In this document: positions 21,649 through 32,578 of the stretch, one piece after another
Numbering within the stretch: the first letter of the stretch is position 1
Layout: each line of letters begins with the position of its first letter
Source of the DNA: Pseudomonas sp.
GTDB lineage: Bacteria; Pseudomonadota; Gammaproteobacteria; Pseudomonadales; Pseudomonadaceae
Assembly (NCBI GenBank): GCA_022448005.1
Contig: JAKUTK010000034.1
Span: 1 to 54,212 of the forward strand
Reading direction: 5' to 3'
Length of the DNA stretch: 54,212 nucleotides
Position numbers and translations under genes: made by a program
Notes under the pieces: generated by a model
Database searches by the model: none
The model's input: only the letters and a program-made list of their open reading frames with translations
Told to the model about the DNA's origin: nothing

Positions 21649-22446
21649 ATGGATTGGCTTCACCTGATTATTCTGTCCCTGGTGCAGGGCATTACCGAAT
21701 TTCTCCCGATTTCCTCTTCCGCCCACCTGATCCTTCCTTCGCAAGTGCTTGGATGGCCCGACCAGGGCCAGGCATTCGACGTTGCGGTGCACGTCGGCAC
21801 CTTGCTCGCCGTATTGATCTGCTTCCGTCACGAAGTGATCGCGACCACCCGCGGCTGGCTGGCGCACGTGTTCCGTCGGCAGGTCAGTGCCGAGAGCCGT
21901 CTGGGCTGGGCGATCATCATCGGCACACTGCCGGCGGGAATCATCGGCTTGCTGCTGGAAGACTATATCGAGCAATACACCCGTTCGATGCTGTTCATTG
22001 CGGCCACGACCATCATCTTTGGCCTGCTGCTGTGGTACGCCGACGTCAAGGGCCGACGTGTCGCCGAAATGGACCAGCTGACCTGGAAAAGCGCACTGAT
22101 CATTGGCTTTGCCCAGGCGCTGGCGCTGATTCCCGGTACATCGCGCTCGGGTATCACCATGACGGCAGCCCTGTTGCTCGGCTTCACCCGGCAGACTGCT
22201 GCACGCTTCTCCTTTCTGCTGTCGATACCGCTGATTCTCGCCGCAGGCGGCCTGAAAGCGGTCGAACTGGCTCAGTCAGGTGAAGCTGCGCCGTGGAATG
22301 ACATTTTCATCGGGGCAGCACTGTCGTTCATAGCCGCTTTCCTTTGCATCAAACTGTTCCTCAAGGCACTCGACGCGCTGGGCATGCTGCCTTTCGTGAT
22401 CTATCGCCTGCTGCTGGGCGTGACACTGTTGTTCATCGCGCTCTGA
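21649..22446 (+). CDS. uppP: undecaprenyl-diphosphatase UppP/BacA
   Basis: An integral membrane phosphatase (265 residues, about 8 helices). It recycles undecaprenyl pyrophosphate to the monophosphate carrier for peptidoglycan, O-antigen and exopolysaccharide synthesis, and overexpression gives bacitracin resistance. Both active-site motifs are intact: QGITEFLPISSSAHLIL (about residues 14-30) and IPGTSRSGITMT (about 160-171). An 8-bp hairpin GCCATCTG/CAGATGGC (21575-21595) lies in the leader; its role is unknown. The gene is convergent with the GST gene. Confidence 0.96.
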   Translation: MDWLHLIILSLVQGITEFLPISSSAHLILPSQVLGWPDQGQAFDVAVHVGTLLAVLICFRHEVIATTRGWLAHVFRRQVSAESRLGWAIIIGTLPAGIIGLLLEDYIEQYTRSMLFIAATTIIFGLLLWYADVKGRRVAEMDQLTWKSALIIGFAQALALIPGTSRSGITMTAALLLGFTRQTAARFSFLLSIPLILAAGGLKAVELAQSGEAAPWNDIFIGAALSFIAAFLCIKLFLKALDALGMLPFVIYRLLLGVTLLFIAL

Positions 22447-22450
22447 CGAG

Positions 22451-22506
22451 CGTTGATGTCGATGGAGGCCCGCGCAACGCATGTGCGCGGGCCCGATACA
22501 TCAACG
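22451..22506. terminator. bidirectional hairpin between uppP and the GST gene
   Basis: Two nested perfect stems fold the whole convergent gap: an outer CGTTGATG (22451-22458)/CATCAACG (22499-22506) and an inner GGCCCGCGCA (22467-22476)/TGCGCGGGCC (22484-22493). The outer stem overlaps the GST stop codon. There is no long T tract on either side. Confidence 0.55.
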
Positions 22507-23439
22507 CGCGTCGATGCGATAACCCATACGCGGGAAGTGCGCATGCACGACGCCAGCACGCTCATCCTCACGTCGCAGAATCAACTCTTCCACGCCAGCG
22601 AAGATCAGCTCACCCTCGACCGGATCGGTGCCGTAGTCCACTGCGGAGATGGTCACGACCTGGCCTGCTTCGAACCCGTTGGGTTCAGAGAATGGCTCAT
22701 CCGGTAGATCGGCCGGCGTTGCCTCGCGGGCGATAGCGACGGCGTCTTCGGCTGACAACTCGGACAGCGAGCCATGCCCCACGGCCAGCACCTTACCCAG
22801 CCAGGCTGCTACGTCCGGATAGGCGTCAATCAGCGGCGCAGTCACCGGTGTGCCCTTGAGGAACCAAAGGCAATGGGCGACGGAGAAATCAGCCACGCAG
22901 GGTGCGCTGCCAAGCAGAAACTCTCCGTTACCACGCGCCAGTTGCTGTTGCAGGCGCGCCATCAGGACCGGCCAGTGGTTCTTCGCCTGCTCCAGTGGAA
23001 CCCGAGCCGCCGAGCCGCTGCTGAACAACGCGGCGCGGTCCTTGCTGAACGCCTCAATGAACGCCTTGGGCACTTGAGCGAAACGCATCGCCATCGACTC
23101 AGGCTGGAACACCAAGCTCACAGCATGCAGAAACAGCACCGAGTCAGCCCACTGCGCCAGCGTAGCCGCGACGAACTCCTGTCCTTCCGGAAACAGCGCA
23201 GGTGTAGCTTTCTCGGCTTCCAGACGACGCGCAATCAATGCGGTGTCGCAATAGATGTCAGCGCCAATCTGCAGCACCGGCGTCCGCCGATAGCCACCTG
23301 TCAGTGCCGTCAGATCCGGTTTTGGCATCACCGGAGGAATTTGCACCGAGCGCCAGGAAAGCTGCTTGAAACCCAGCATCAGTCGCGCTTTTTCGGCAAA
23401 GGGCGAGGTTGGATAGTGGTGCAGGATCACTTCGTGCAT
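22501..23439 (-). CDS. glutathione S-transferase-like protein with extra C-terminal domain
   Basis: 312 residues. The N-terminal thioredoxin-like GST domain (residues 1-80) reads VILHHYPTSPFAEKARLMLG...TPVLQIGADIYCDTALIARRL, with the usual P-V-L-x2-G and D-T/S glutathione-binding points. A helical GST C-domain follows to about residue 225. About 85 further residues (EPFSEPNGFEAGQVVTISAVDYG...) look like a small beta domain not found in simple GSTs. The substrate is unknown; detoxification is a family-level guess. It is convergent with uppP and followed upstream by the GIY-YIG gene on the same strand. Confidence 0.88.
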   Translation of the reverse strand: MHEVILHHYPTSPFAEKARLMLGFKQLSWRSVQIPPVMPKPDLTALTGGYRRTPVLQIGADIYCDTALIARRLEAEKATPALFPEGQEFVAATLAQWADSVLFLHAVSLVFQPESMAMRFAQVPKAFIEAFSKDRAALFSSGSAARVPLEQAKNHWPVLMARLQQQLARGNGEFLLGSAPCVADFSVAHCLWFLKGTPVTAPLIDAYPDVAAWLGKVLAVGHGSLSELSAEDAVAIAREATPADLPDEPFSEPNGFEAGQVVTISAVDYGTDPVEGELIFAGVEELILRREDERAGVVHAHFPRMGYRIDAR

Positions 23440-23505
23440 TGCAGGCTCCGCCAGTCGTTAGGTAGACCGGCAGCTTACTCGCGCCAACGGAGGCAGCCTA
23501 CCCGT

Positions 23506-23805
23506 TCAGCTGATTGCCTGGACATTCACCGGATCGCTACCGGACTGAGCAGAAACCAGTGCCTCTTTGGCGGGTTTCTTCATTTGTTTGATGGCGCGCT
23601 CACGCCGAAGTGCATCGCCCTTGCTGCCAAGCCTCTCGACATAGACCAGCGCCACCGCGGGACTGGAGTGGAAGAACCGCGCCCCTCGCCCACCCTGATG
23701 AGCCGCGAAGCGGCGCTGTGCGTCGTCACTTATCCCGCAATAGAGCGAGCCGTTGGCGGCGCGTACAAGATAGACGAACCAAGGTTTGATAGCAGCGGTG
23801 CTCAT
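23506..23805 (-). CDS. GIY-YIG domain protein (UPF0213 type)
   Basis: A 99-residue single-domain GIY-YIG nuclease-fold protein. The motif appears as [19 protein letters not shown] (about residues 10-28), followed by [15 protein letters not shown], with the conserved Arg. [19 protein letters not shown] forms the last helix. UPF0213 members are related to structure-specific nucleases such as SLX1, but their role in bacteria is unsettled. It sits 66 bases upstream of the GST start and is read in the same direction. Confidence 0.9.
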   Translation of the reverse strand: MSTAAIKPWFVYLVRAANGSLYCGISDDAQRRFAAHQGGRGARFFHSSPAVALVYVERLGSKGDALRRERAIKQMKKPAKEALVSAQSGSDPVNVQAIS

Positions 23806-23988
23806 GCAGCGGGCTCTTGAAAAGACGGTTGGATTCTCCCTGCGCCAAACCCTTCAGGACAAGGCCGCTCTAGCGAAACGAATATCCGCAAGCGCACCGC
23901 TTGTCGTCTCGACTTCATCGCGTTTGAACGCTGCAGCAATGTTCCGACACAGTTTTGGTCTGCGTGCGACCAGCAGCCAAGCCGCTAA

Positions 23989-25542
<1,554 letters not shown>

Positions 25543-25560
25543 TCCTTGCGGCCCTGCCCC

Positions 25561-26031
25561 TCAGCCCCTTCCGATCGGTGCGAAGCTGCCTGCGGTGTGC
25601 TCGGCCAATACCTCAGCCGCCAACTCCACCTCCAACCCTCGCCGTCCGGCGCTGACATAGATGCTCGGTTGTGCTTGCGCTGAAACGTCGATGAAGGTGC
25701 GTAGCCGCTTCTTCTGGCCCAGCGGGCTAATACCACCCACCAGATAGCCGGTCGCACGTTGCGCTGCCACAGGATCGGCCATGTCGACCTTCTTGACCTT
25801 GGCGGCCTGCGCCAGCGCCTTGAGATCAAGCGAGCCGGCAACCGGCACGACAGCGACAAGAAGCTCGTTCTTTTCGCTGCACGCGAGCAGCGTCTTGAAC
25901 ACTCTCGCCGCCTCGAGACCGAGCTTCTCCGCGGCCTCGAGGCCGTAGGATGCCGATTTCGGGTCATGTTCGTAACTGTGGATGCGGTGCTCGGCCTTGG
26001 CCTTTTTCAGCAGATCGATAGCGGGCGTCAT
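25561..26031 (-). CDS. ybaK: Cys-tRNA(Pro)/Cys deacylase YbaK
   Basis: A 156-residue trans-editing enzyme of the YbaK/EbsC family that hydrolyses cysteine mischarged on tRNA-Pro. Family landmarks are the N-terminal AIDLLKKAKAEHRIHSYEHD, VFKTLLACSEKNELLVAVVPV, and the catalytic-lysine and glycine-rich segment GYLVGGISPLGQKKRLRTFID, then SAGRRGLEVEL near the end. It is convergent with mltF with 18 bases between the stops and lies downstream of metE. Confidence 0.94.
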   Translation of the reverse strand: MTPAIDLLKKAKAEHRIHSYEHDPKSASYGLEAAEKLGLEAARVFKTLLACSEKNELLVAVVPVAGSLDLKALAQAAKVKKVDMADPVAAQRATGYLVGGISPLGQKKRLRTFIDVSAQAQPSIYVSAGRRGLEVELAAEVLAEHTAGSFAPIGRG

Positions 26032-26079
26032 GGCAAAAGGATTCGTCGAGGAAAGGCCACTACATTAGCCAAAACCCAA

Positions 26080-26138
26080 CGGCCCGCACAGCGTACGGGC
26101 CGAAGCTACTGCAGCACTGACCGGCCGTTAGGCCGGTC
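26080..26138 (-). terminator. two hairpins between metE and ybaK
   Basis: CGGCCCG (26080-26086)/CGGGCCG (26096-26102) is followed by a perfect 8-bp stem GACCGGCC (26119-26126)/GGCCGGTC (26131-26138) with a four-base loop. They lie 20-80 bases past the metE stop (26161) on its strand. T tracts are absent, so termination strength is uncertain. Confidence 0.45.
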
Positions 26139-26160
26139 CGGCCTACCCTCAAACCAGCGG

Positions 26161-28461
26161 TCAGGCCACCTTGGCCCGGTTCGCGGTCCGCAACTGGCGA
26201 GCCGCCGCGACCATGTTGACCAGCGCCGCTTCGGTTTCCGCCCATCCGCGGGTTTTCAGGCCGCAGTCGGGGTTGACCCAGAGCCGCTCTGCCGGGATTC
26301 GCTCGCTGGCCTTCTGCAGCAGTTGCACCATCTCTGCTGTGTCTGGCACCCGTGGCGAGTGGATGTCGTACACGCCGGGACCGATGTCGTTGGGGTAGTC
26401 GAAGGCGCGAAATGCTTCCAGCAACTCCATTTGCGAGCGCGAGGTCTCGATGGTGATGACGTCGGCGTCCATGGCGGCGATCGCCTCGATCACATCATTG
26501 AACTCGCTGTAGCACATGTGCGTGTGGATCTGCGTCTCGTCGCGTACCCCACTGGCGCACAGGCGGAACGCATCGACTGCCCAGTCCAGGTAGTACCCCC
26601 ATTGGGAACGGCGCAACGGCAAGCCTTCGCGAAAAGCCGCTTCGTCGATTTGGACGATTTTGATACCCGCCGCCTCCAGGTCACAGACCTCGTCACGGAT
26701 CGCCAGCGCCAGCTGCCGGGCCTGCTGCTCGCGGCTGAGATCCTCGCGAGTGAAGGACCACATCAGCATGGTCACCGGGCCTGTCAGCATGCCTTTCATG
26801 ACCTTGCTGGTCTGCTGCTGAGCGTAGCGAATCCATTCCACCGTCATCGCTGTCGGGCGGCTCAGGTCGCCGTAGATCACGGCTGGTTTCACGCAGCGCG
26901 AGCCGTAGCTCTGCACCCAACCGAAACGGGTGAAGGCATAGCCATCCAATTGCTCGGCGAAGTACTCGACCATGTCGTTGCGCTCGGCCTCGCCATGCAC
27001 CAGCACGTCCAGTCCCAATTGCTCCTGGACGGCGACCGCGTGGCGAATCTCGGCATGCATCGCCTCGGTGTAGTCGGTCAGCGCCAGCTTGCCCTGTTTG
27101 AAGGCCTGACGCGCCAGGCGGATCGCCGGAGTCTGCGGGAACGAGCCGATGGTGGTCGTCGGGAATGCCGGCAGATCCAGCCGAGCGCGCTGCTTCTCGA
27201 TGCGGCTTTCGAAGGCAGATTGCCGCTGGCTGTGCCTGGGCTTGATCGCAGCCAACCGCGCCTGCACGGCGGGCTTGTGGATTCGCGGAGACTCGGCGCG
27301 GCTCGCCTGAACCTCGCGGCTTTGCTGTAACGCGACCTGCACCTGGGCATCGTCCGGTTGATTGACCGCTCGCGTCAGTACGGCAACCTCCGCGCATTTC
27401 TGCACGGCGAATGCCAGCCAGCTGCGCATCTCAGCATCCAGCTGGTCCTCCCGCGCAAGGTCTACCGGTGCGTGCAGCAACGAACAGGACGGCGCGACCC
27501 AGAGCCGCTCACCCAGTCGTTCTGCAGCGTGGCGGAGCACGTTCAAGGCTTTATCCAGATCGCAACGCCATACGTTTCGTCCATTGACCAGGCCGAGAGA
27601 CAAGATTTTGTAGGCGGGCAGTCGATCCAGAATGACCGGGTACTGGTCCGGTGCCCGCACCAGATCGATATGCAGGCCATCGACCGGCAACGCTGCGGCC
27701 AAGCCGAGGTTGTCCTCCAGTCCACCAAAATAGGTCGCGACCAGCTTCTTCAACGGCGCGCGCTGCAACTGGTTGTAGGCTCGTTCGACGGCGTTCTTCC
27801 AGTCCTGAGGCAAGTCGAGCACCAGGATCGGTTCGTCGATCTGCACCCACTCGACACCCAGCGCGGCGAGTCGCTCCAGCACTTCTCCATAGACTGGAAG
27901 CAGGAGTTCGAGCAGCGCCAGCTTGTCGAACGCCTCACCCTTGGCCTTGCCCAGCCAGAGATACGTCAGCGGCCCAATCAGCACCGGCTTGACCGCATGC
28001 CCCAGCGCTTTGGCCTCTTCGACTTCTTCGAACAGCTGTTCCCAGGACAACTGGAAGGTCTGATCGACGCTGAATTCAGGGACCAGATAGTGATAGTTGG
28101 TATCGAACCATTTGGTCATCTCCTGCGCCTGACCACCACCGCAGCATGCGTGGGTAACGCCCCGCGCCATGGCGAACAAGGTATCCAGCGTAGGCTGGCC
28201 ATCTGCGGGACGAAAGCGCTCAGGCACAACGCCAAACATCAGGGAGTGCGTCAGAACCTGGTCGTACCAGGCAAAATCGCCAGCCGGTAGCAGTTCGATG
28301 CCGGCATTGGCCTGCAGCTGCCAATGGGCGGCTCGCAATTCCCTGCCGACCTGGCGCAGCTCGGCCTCGCTGAGATCACCCTTCCAGTACGCTTCAAGCG
28401 CCTTCTTCAATTCTCGGTCGGCACCAACACGTGGGAAGCCCAGGGAATGCGCAACAGCCAT
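26161..28461 (-). CDS. metE: cobalamin-independent methionine synthase
   Basis: MetE (766 residues) transfers the methyl group of 5-methyltetrahydropteroyl-tri-L-glutamate to homocysteine without B12. Both barrels are present: an N-terminal half starting [22 protein letters not shown], and a C-terminal catalytic half starting [16 protein letters not shown]. The zinc ligands can be read in [11 protein letters not shown] (His, Cys) and in [11 protein letters not shown] (Cys). The ATG at 28461 has GGAG six bases upstream; an open frame to 28545 lacks family support. No cobalamin riboswitch is seen upstream. The divergent neighbour MetR is its expected activator. Confidence 0.97.
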   Translation of the reverse strand: MAVAHSLGFPRVGADRELKKALEAYWKGDLSEAELRQVGRELRAAHWQLQANAGIELLPAGDFAWYDQVLTHSLMFGVVPERFRPADGQPTLDTLFAMARGVTHACCGGGQAQEMTKWFDTNYHYLVPEFSVDQTFQLSWEQLFEEVEEAKALGHAVKPVLIGPLTYLWLGKAKGEAFDKLALLELLLPVYGEVLERLAALGVEWVQIDEPILVLDLPQDWKNAVERAYNQLQRAPLKKLVATYFGGLEDNLGLAAALPVDGLHIDLVRAPDQYPVILDRLPAYKILSLGLVNGRNVWRCDLDKALNVLRHAAERLGERLWVAPSCSLLHAPVDLAREDQLDAEMRSWLAFAVQKCAEVAVLTRAVNQPDDAQVQVALQQSREVQASRAESPRIHKPAVQARLAAIKPRHSQRQSAFESRIEKQRARLDLPAFPTTTIGSFPQTPAIRLARQAFKQGKLALTDYTEAMHAEIRHAVAVQEQLGLDVLVHGEAERNDMVEYFAEQLDGYAFTRFGWVQSYGSRCVKPAVIYGDLSRPTAMTVEWIRYAQQQTSKVMKGMLTGPVTMLMWSFTREDLSREQQARQLALAIRDEVCDLEAAGIKIVQIDEAAFREGLPLRRSQWGYYLDWAVDAFRLCASGVRDETQIHTHMCYSEFNDVIEAIAAMDADVITIETSRSQMELLEAFRAFDYPNDIGPGVYDIHSPRVPDTAEMVQLLQKASERIPAERLWVNPDCGLKTRGWAETEAALVNMVAAARQLRTANRAKVA

Positions 28462-28516
28462 GACGATCTCCAATTCGTTCGTTTTCGATGAGCGGATTGT
28501 GATGGCCCGACAGCGA

Positions 28517-28529
28517 TGAAACAAACTCA
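28517..28529. promoter_or_regulatory. candidate MetR operator
   Basis: TGAAACAAACTCA matches the MetR consensus TGAA-N5-TTCA at seven of eight fixed positions and lies about 56 bases upstream of the metE start, in the shared metE-metR region. It was identified by eye from the published consensus as remembered. Confidence 0.4.
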
Positions 28530-28602
28530 CGCATTTCTTGATCATTAGTAGATATTTTCATGTTCCTTGCTAGTGCGGCTCTTTTCAGGCGTACAGCACC
28601 CG

Positions 28603-28651
28603 CACTCTGCACTCTGCACTCTGCACTCTGCACTCTGCAGTCTGCAGTCTG
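28603..28651. repeat. heptanucleotide tandem repeat, seven copies
   Basis: Seven head-to-tail 7-base units fill 49 bases: five of CACTCTG then two of CAGTCTG. The array is bracketed by a 7-bp inverted repeat CGTACAG (28590-28596)/CTGTACG (28649-28655), the last arm sharing three bases with the array. It lies in the metE-metR divergent gap, 142 bases above the metE start and 236 bases above the metR start. The remaining parts of 28462-28887 contain no believable ORF; frames through the array only give a periodic low-complexity peptide. Confidence 0.95.
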
Positions 28652-28887
28652 TACGTCGCGGCAGCCTGGATCCCAACGAAAGATATTTGAGATTGGTTTG
28701 ATAGCGACGCCGCTTTGCACACTCATCCGTGCGCACCCTTCAGACGCCGACGATCGACATGCCGGCTCGACAAGGGTCGGCGCGCTGGGACACACTTCGC
28801 CGCCACAATGAGAACGGCTCAAGTCACCCGTCCTCAGCGCCCCGTTAAAACCCCGGCTCGCCAACGAAACAGCAGGAAGACCCCAGC

Positions 28888-29814
28888 ATGCTGGAAATCC
28901 GCCACCTGAAGACCCTTCATGCACTGCGCGAAACCGACAGTTTGGTAGAGGCCGCCGAGCGGCTGCATCTGACCCAGTCGGCGCTGTCCCATCAGTTCAA
29001 GGAACTGGAAGAACGCTTGGGCCTGCAGCTGTTCGTGCGCAAGACCCGTCCTGTGCGTTTCACCAGTGCGGGTTTGCGCCTGTTGCAATTGGCCGACAGC
29101 TTGCTGCCACAGCTGCGCAGTGCCGAGCGGGACCTGGCCCGGCTGGCTGGCGGCACCGCAGGGCGCCTGCACATGGCGATCGAATGCCACAGCTGCTTCC
29201 AGTGGCTGATGCCAACCATCGACCAGTTCCGTGATGCCTGGCCGGAAGTCGAGCTGGACCTGGCCTCGGGGTTTTCCTTCGCGCCGCTTCCGGCTTTGGC
29301 ACGAGGTGATCTGGATCTGGTGGTGACGTCCGATCCGGTCGACCTGCCGGGCATCACCTATGTGCCGTTGTTCACCTACGAAGCGCTGCTCGCCGTCGCT
29401 AACCAGCACGGGCTCGCGCCCCGCCCGTTCGTGCGCGCCGAAGACCTGGCCAGCGAAACCCTGATCACCTATCCGGTGGAACGGGACCGTCTGGACATCT
29501 TCACCCGCTTTCTGGAGCCGGCCGATGTCGAACCGGCGCAGGTGCGGACGTCCGAACTCACCGTGATGATGATGCAGCTGGTGGCCTCTGGTCGCGGCGT
29601 ATGCTGCGTGCCGAACTGGGCATTGCATGAATACAGCGCGCGCGGCTATGTCACGGCCAAACGCCTGGGTGAAAAAGGCTTGTTTGCCACCCTTTATGCG
29701 GGCATCCGCGCTGACATGCTGGACTCGCCGTTCATGCGCGATTTCCTTTTGACCGCCAAGGACACCTCCTTCTCGACCCTGGAAGGAGTCAGCGCCGCAT
29801 CGAAGACCAGATAG
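28888..29814 (+). CDS. metR: LysR-family regulator MetR
   Basis: A 308-residue LysR-type regulator. The winged helix-turn-helix (residues 1-60) reads MLEIRHLKTLHALRETDSLVEAAERLHLTQ-type sequence with SALSHQFKELEERLG as recognition helix. The effector domain includes LHMAIECHSCFQWLMPTIDQF, which is characteristic of MetR; the co-inducer is homocysteine. MetR activates metE and other methionine genes and represses itself. Position divergent from metE supports the name. It ends one base before the convergent FemAB-like gene's stop, with no terminator between them. Confidence 0.94.
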   Translation: MLEIRHLKTLHALRETDSLVEAAERLHLTQSALSHQFKELEERLGLQLFVRKTRPVRFTSAGLRLLQLADSLLPQLRSAERDLARLAGGTAGRLHMAIECHSCFQWLMPTIDQFRDAWPEVELDLASGFSFAPLPALARGDLDLVVTSDPVDLPGITYVPLFTYEALLAVANQHGLAPRPFVRAEDLASETLITYPVERDRLDIFTRFLEPADVEPAQVRTSELTVMMMQLVASGRGVCCVPNWALHEYSARGYVTAKRLGEKGLFATLYAGIRADMLDSPFMRDFLLTAKDTSFSTLEGVSAASKTR

Positions 29815-29815
29815 A

Positions 29816-30943
29816 TTATTCCTGCCGATACGGCAGCGCATCGCGCGCTGTCTCGGCATAGCGCATCACGCCCAGCCGCTCCTGCTGAAGGAACTCGCTG
29901 ACCGCAGCACGCAGCCCCGGATGCTCCAGGTAGTGCCAGGAGCGCGTGATCACCGGCTCGAAGCCGCGTATCAGCTTGTGCTCGCCCTGTGCTCCGGCAT
30001 CGAAGCGTGACAGGCCAGCAGCAATCGCCTGATCGATCCCTTGGTAAAAGCAGGTTTCGAAATGCAGGCGGTCGAAGTCTGCCAAGCTGCCCCAGTAGCG
30101 ACCATACAGCTCGCCAGCACCAATCAGACTAAACGCCATGGCCACCGGCCGGCCGCGCTGGCAGGCAAGCACCACCCGGATCGCCTCGGGCATCCGCTCG
30201 GCCAGCAGGCTGAAAAAGCTGCGAGTCAGATACGGCGCCTGACCGCGAACATGGTAGGTATTGGCGTAACAGGCATAAACGAAATCCCACTCTGCCTCGC
30301 TGACCTTGTGACCTTCGCGCCACTCGAATTCGATCCCCTGCCCCACCACCTGCTCGCGCTCTTTTCGCAGCTGCTTGCGTTTGCGCGACGTCAGCGCGTC
30401 AAGAAAATCCTGGAAATCACGGTAGCCGCGGTTGTGCCAGTGAAATTGACAGCCGATGCGCTCAAGCCAGCCATCACGGTTCTGGAAAATCGCATCGGCG
30501 TCCGGCTCGGTGAAGTTCACGTGCAGGCTGGAATAGGCTTCCTCGGCCAAGCCGGCGGTGAGCTGGTCGAGCAATTGGCTCGCCGCCTCGCGGTTACCCA
30601 ACAGCCTCGCGCCGGTCACTGGCGAGAACGGCACCGCACACAGCAGTTTGGGGTAGTACTCGATCCCTGCACGGTGGCAGGCGGCCGCCCAGGCCCAATC
30701 AAACACGTACTCGCCGTTGGAGTTGGTCTTGCCGTACAGCGGTAGCGCGGCGATCACGTCACCCTGCGCATCGCTGAGGACTTGATGATGCGGACGCCAA
30801 CCGGTGCGACCCCCGACGCTGCCGCTGTCTTCCAAAGCGGACAGGAAAGCGTGCCTTAGAAACGGCTGAGGGTTATCGACAAGCAATGCATCCCAACGAG
30901 CGGGATCGATATCAGCGAGGCGGGACAGGGTCTGAATAGGCAT
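29816..30943 (-). CDS. FemAB/GNAT-like protein (DUF482, 'peptidogalycan' family)
   Basis: 375 residues of the DUF482 family, which shares the acetyltransferase-type fold of FemAB peptidoglycan amino-acid ligases. Landmarks are NPQPFLRHAFLSALEDSGSV near residue 25, YYPKLLCAVPFSPVTGARLL near 110, SRKRKQLRKEREQV near 195, and the C-terminal RFDAGAQGEHKLIRGFEPV. The ATG at 30943 (MPIQTLSRLADIDP) is preferred over an open frame to 31108, which runs through the porin terminator. The substrate is unknown. It is downstream of the porin on the same strand but separated by a terminator. Confidence 0.85.
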   Translation of the reverse strand: MPIQTLSRLADIDPARWDALLVDNPQPFLRHAFLSALEDSGSVGGRTGWRPHHQVLSDAQGDVIAALPLYGKTNSNGEYVFDWAWAAACHRAGIEYYPKLLCAVPFSPVTGARLLGNREAASQLLDQLTAGLAEEAYSSLHVNFTEPDADAIFQNRDGWLERIGCQFHWHNRGYRDFQDFLDALTSRKRKQLRKEREQVVGQGIEFEWREGHKVSEAEWDFVYACYANTYHVRGQAPYLTRSFFSLLAERMPEAIRVVLACQRGRPVAMAFSLIGAGELYGRYWGSLADFDRLHFETCFYQGIDQAIAAGLSRFDAGAQGEHKLIRGFEPVITRSWHYLEHPGLRAAVSEFLQQERLGVMRYAETARDALPYRQE

Positions 30944-30972
30944 GCGCGCCAGTCTGGCCTGTAACCGGGACG

Positions 30973-31000
30973 AAAAAAAGCCCCAAGAACATGGGGCTTT
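30973..31000 (-). terminator. porin gene terminator
   Basis: On the minus strand AAAGCCCC (31000-30993) pairs with GGGGCTTT (30984-30977) around an eight-base loop and ends in a T7 run. It lies 32 bases past the porin stop codon. Confidence 0.9.
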
Positions 31001-31031
31001 ATAAGGAGCATCGCGAGCGTAGCGGTGTTGC

Positions 31032-32336
31032 TTAGAAGACGTATTGGGCGCGCAGGGAAATGGCGTCGCCGTCGTCGTCGCCATTGGCGTTGACCACGTC
31101 ATCCACACTGGTCTTCAGGTAGTTGGCGGAGATCTTTACCGCCTCGTTGGCATACCAGTTGACGCCGATGGTGTGAGTCTTCGCGGCGGCCTCGGCACTG
31201 TCGACCGTCAAGCCGGCCACAGGCACGGCGCCACCTTCACCAACCGGCAACATGGCCGTTTCGTCAACCGTGATGTTGTCGTAACGGTAGAAGACCTCCC
31301 ACGCGCCGAGTTGCTTGTTCTCGGGCTTGATCTTGTCGAACTTGCCGCCATCAAGCTTGTAGCTGCGTGACTCACCGGTAAGTGTGTAGGCGAGCTGGAC
31401 GTTGTAGCCGGTAGCTTCCAGATCGTTGTCATTGCCGTTCAGGGCAGCGTCGCCATCCGCGTTGCGGGTGAGGTACTCGCCCTGGACGGAGAACGGGCCG
31501 ATCATGTACGCCGCTTCGAGGCCCCAGGCCTGGTCAGTGCCATCCAGCGCGGCGCCACCAAACAACGCGCGGTTACCATTCGGACCGTCTTCGGTGGTGC
31601 CGCGGACCGACAGGCGCGATTCGATTTCTTCTTCAAAGCCCGCTTCGACCTCACGTGTAGCGAAATTCAGACCGAAGTGCAGCACCTGGTCATCTTGAAC
31701 GATCGGCGCGACCACACCGCGAGCGATGAACGAGGTGTTGTTCTGGCCATCCTCATCCTCGTTTCCGCTCTGGCGGTATCCGCCGACTTCACCATGGAAC
31801 ATGCCTGCTGTTGCGCGCAGTCGGATGCCTTCGCCATCTTCATGGCTATTCAGCCAGGGCGCCAGGTCATACATGGCCGACCGCTCGATCGCAGTGATCC
31901 ATTTGGAACTGACCGCTTCTTCCAGACCGAAAGTCGGCTTGATGCGGCCTATCGATAGTTGGACGGGCTTCCAACCGTTGTAGTGGATCGCCAGTTCATT
32001 CCAGTTGCTCGAGCTGTCGCCGAAGTTGCGGTTGAACGTATAACCCCAGTCGGTAAAGGCCACACCCGATATCTCGATACGTGCCCGGCGGAAATAGGTC
32101 TCGTCAGCACGCTCACCGTTTTGGGTGTAGAAACCATCGAAGCTGTCAGCATCGGCTTGCAGACGACCGTTGATCTTGAAAGAGAACTCTTTGTCCGTCG
32201 TCCCTACTTCCAGACCACCCTTGGTCTTGATCATGATATCGGCGCCGTCAGTCGTAACGGTGCCGGCGAAAGCCTGAGCGGAAACGGCCAGAGCGAGGGC
32301 GCTGGCGGCGAAACCGGCGAAGTGCTTACGGATCAT
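31032..32336 (-). CDS. OprP/OprO-family phosphate-type porin
   Basis: A 434-residue outer-membrane porin. Signal peptide MIRKHFAGFAASALALAVSAQAFA-type with cleavage near AFA|GT, then a beta-barrel that ends in Phe (SLRAQYVF). The phrases RRARIEISG, SIGRIKPTFGLEE, DQAWGLEAAYMIGPFSVQGEY and GAWEVFYRYD identify the polyphosphate/phosphate-selective OprP/OprO family. AAGGGGAA precedes the ATG at 32336. A Pho-box-like element lies about 100-120 bases upstream. In P. aeruginosa oprP/oprO lie near the same neighbours, as I recall. Acidic loop segments (NEDEDGQNN) make strict phosphate selectivity uncertain. Confidence 0.9.
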   Translation of the reverse strand: MIRKHFAGFAASALALAVSAQAFAGTVTTDGADIMIKTKGGLEVGTTDKEFSFKINGRLQADADSFDGFYTQNGERADETYFRRARIEISGVAFTDWGYTFNRNFGDSSSNWNELAIHYNGWKPVQLSIGRIKPTFGLEEAVSSKWITAIERSAMYDLAPWLNSHEDGEGIRLRATAGMFHGEVGGYRQSGNEDEDGQNNTSFIARGVVAPIVQDDQVLHFGLNFATREVEAGFEEEIESRLSVRGTTEDGPNGNRALFGGAALDGTDQAWGLEAAYMIGPFSVQGEYLTRNADGDAALNGNDNDLEATGYNVQLAYTLTGESRSYKLDGGKFDKIKPENKQLGAWEVFYRYDNITVDETAMLPVGEGGAVPVAGLTVDSAEAAAKTHTIGVNWYANEAVKISANYLKTSVDDVVNANGDDDGDAISLRAQYVF

Positions 32337-32438
32337 CGAAAATTCCCCTTTTGGTTTAGCGTCGGAAAACACACGGCTAATGGCTCTTTGTGTTGCCGGC
32401 ATCTTGGCCAGCACGTGTGTCAGCCAAGTGGCTATTCC

Positions 32439-32456
32439 ATAAAGGTTTTATGACAG
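32439..32456 (-). promoter_or_regulatory. candidate Pho box upstream of the porin
   Basis: On the minus strand CTGTCAT-AAAA-CCTTTAT. The first heptamer matches the PhoB half-site exactly, the second matches at four of seven positions, and the 11-base phase and A-rich spacer are right. A clear -10 hexamer was not found downstream. Confidence 0.4.
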
Positions 32457-32536
32457 TGGAAACTTAAAATATTCGCCTTTATCGCCAAATTCTCAACACG
32501 GCAGCCGGATCCTCTCTGCATGCAGCGGCGAGGTAC

Positions 32537-32563
32537 AAAAAAGGCGGACCGAAGTCCGCCTTT
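32537..32563 (-). terminator. terminator of the FabH-like gene
   Basis: On the minus strand AAAGGCGGAC (32563-32554) pairs with GTCCGCCTTT (32549-32540) around a TTCG loop, followed by T residues. It is 15 bases past the stop codon at 32579. Confidence 0.92.
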
Positions 32564-32578
32564 AGGTTTTAACGCAAC

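Noticed and set aside
25759..27330. Long open frame (523 codons) on the plus strand through ybaK and metE
   Set aside because: It is antisense to two intact, recognisable genes and has no family features.
28462..28600. Cobalamin or SAH riboswitch before metE
   Set aside because: The leader is short and none of the conserved riboswitch boxes was visible; MetR control explains the gene.
28560..28811. Short open frame through the heptamer array
   Set aside because: The peptide is a periodic translation of the repeat (LHSALCT...) with no coding signal on either side.
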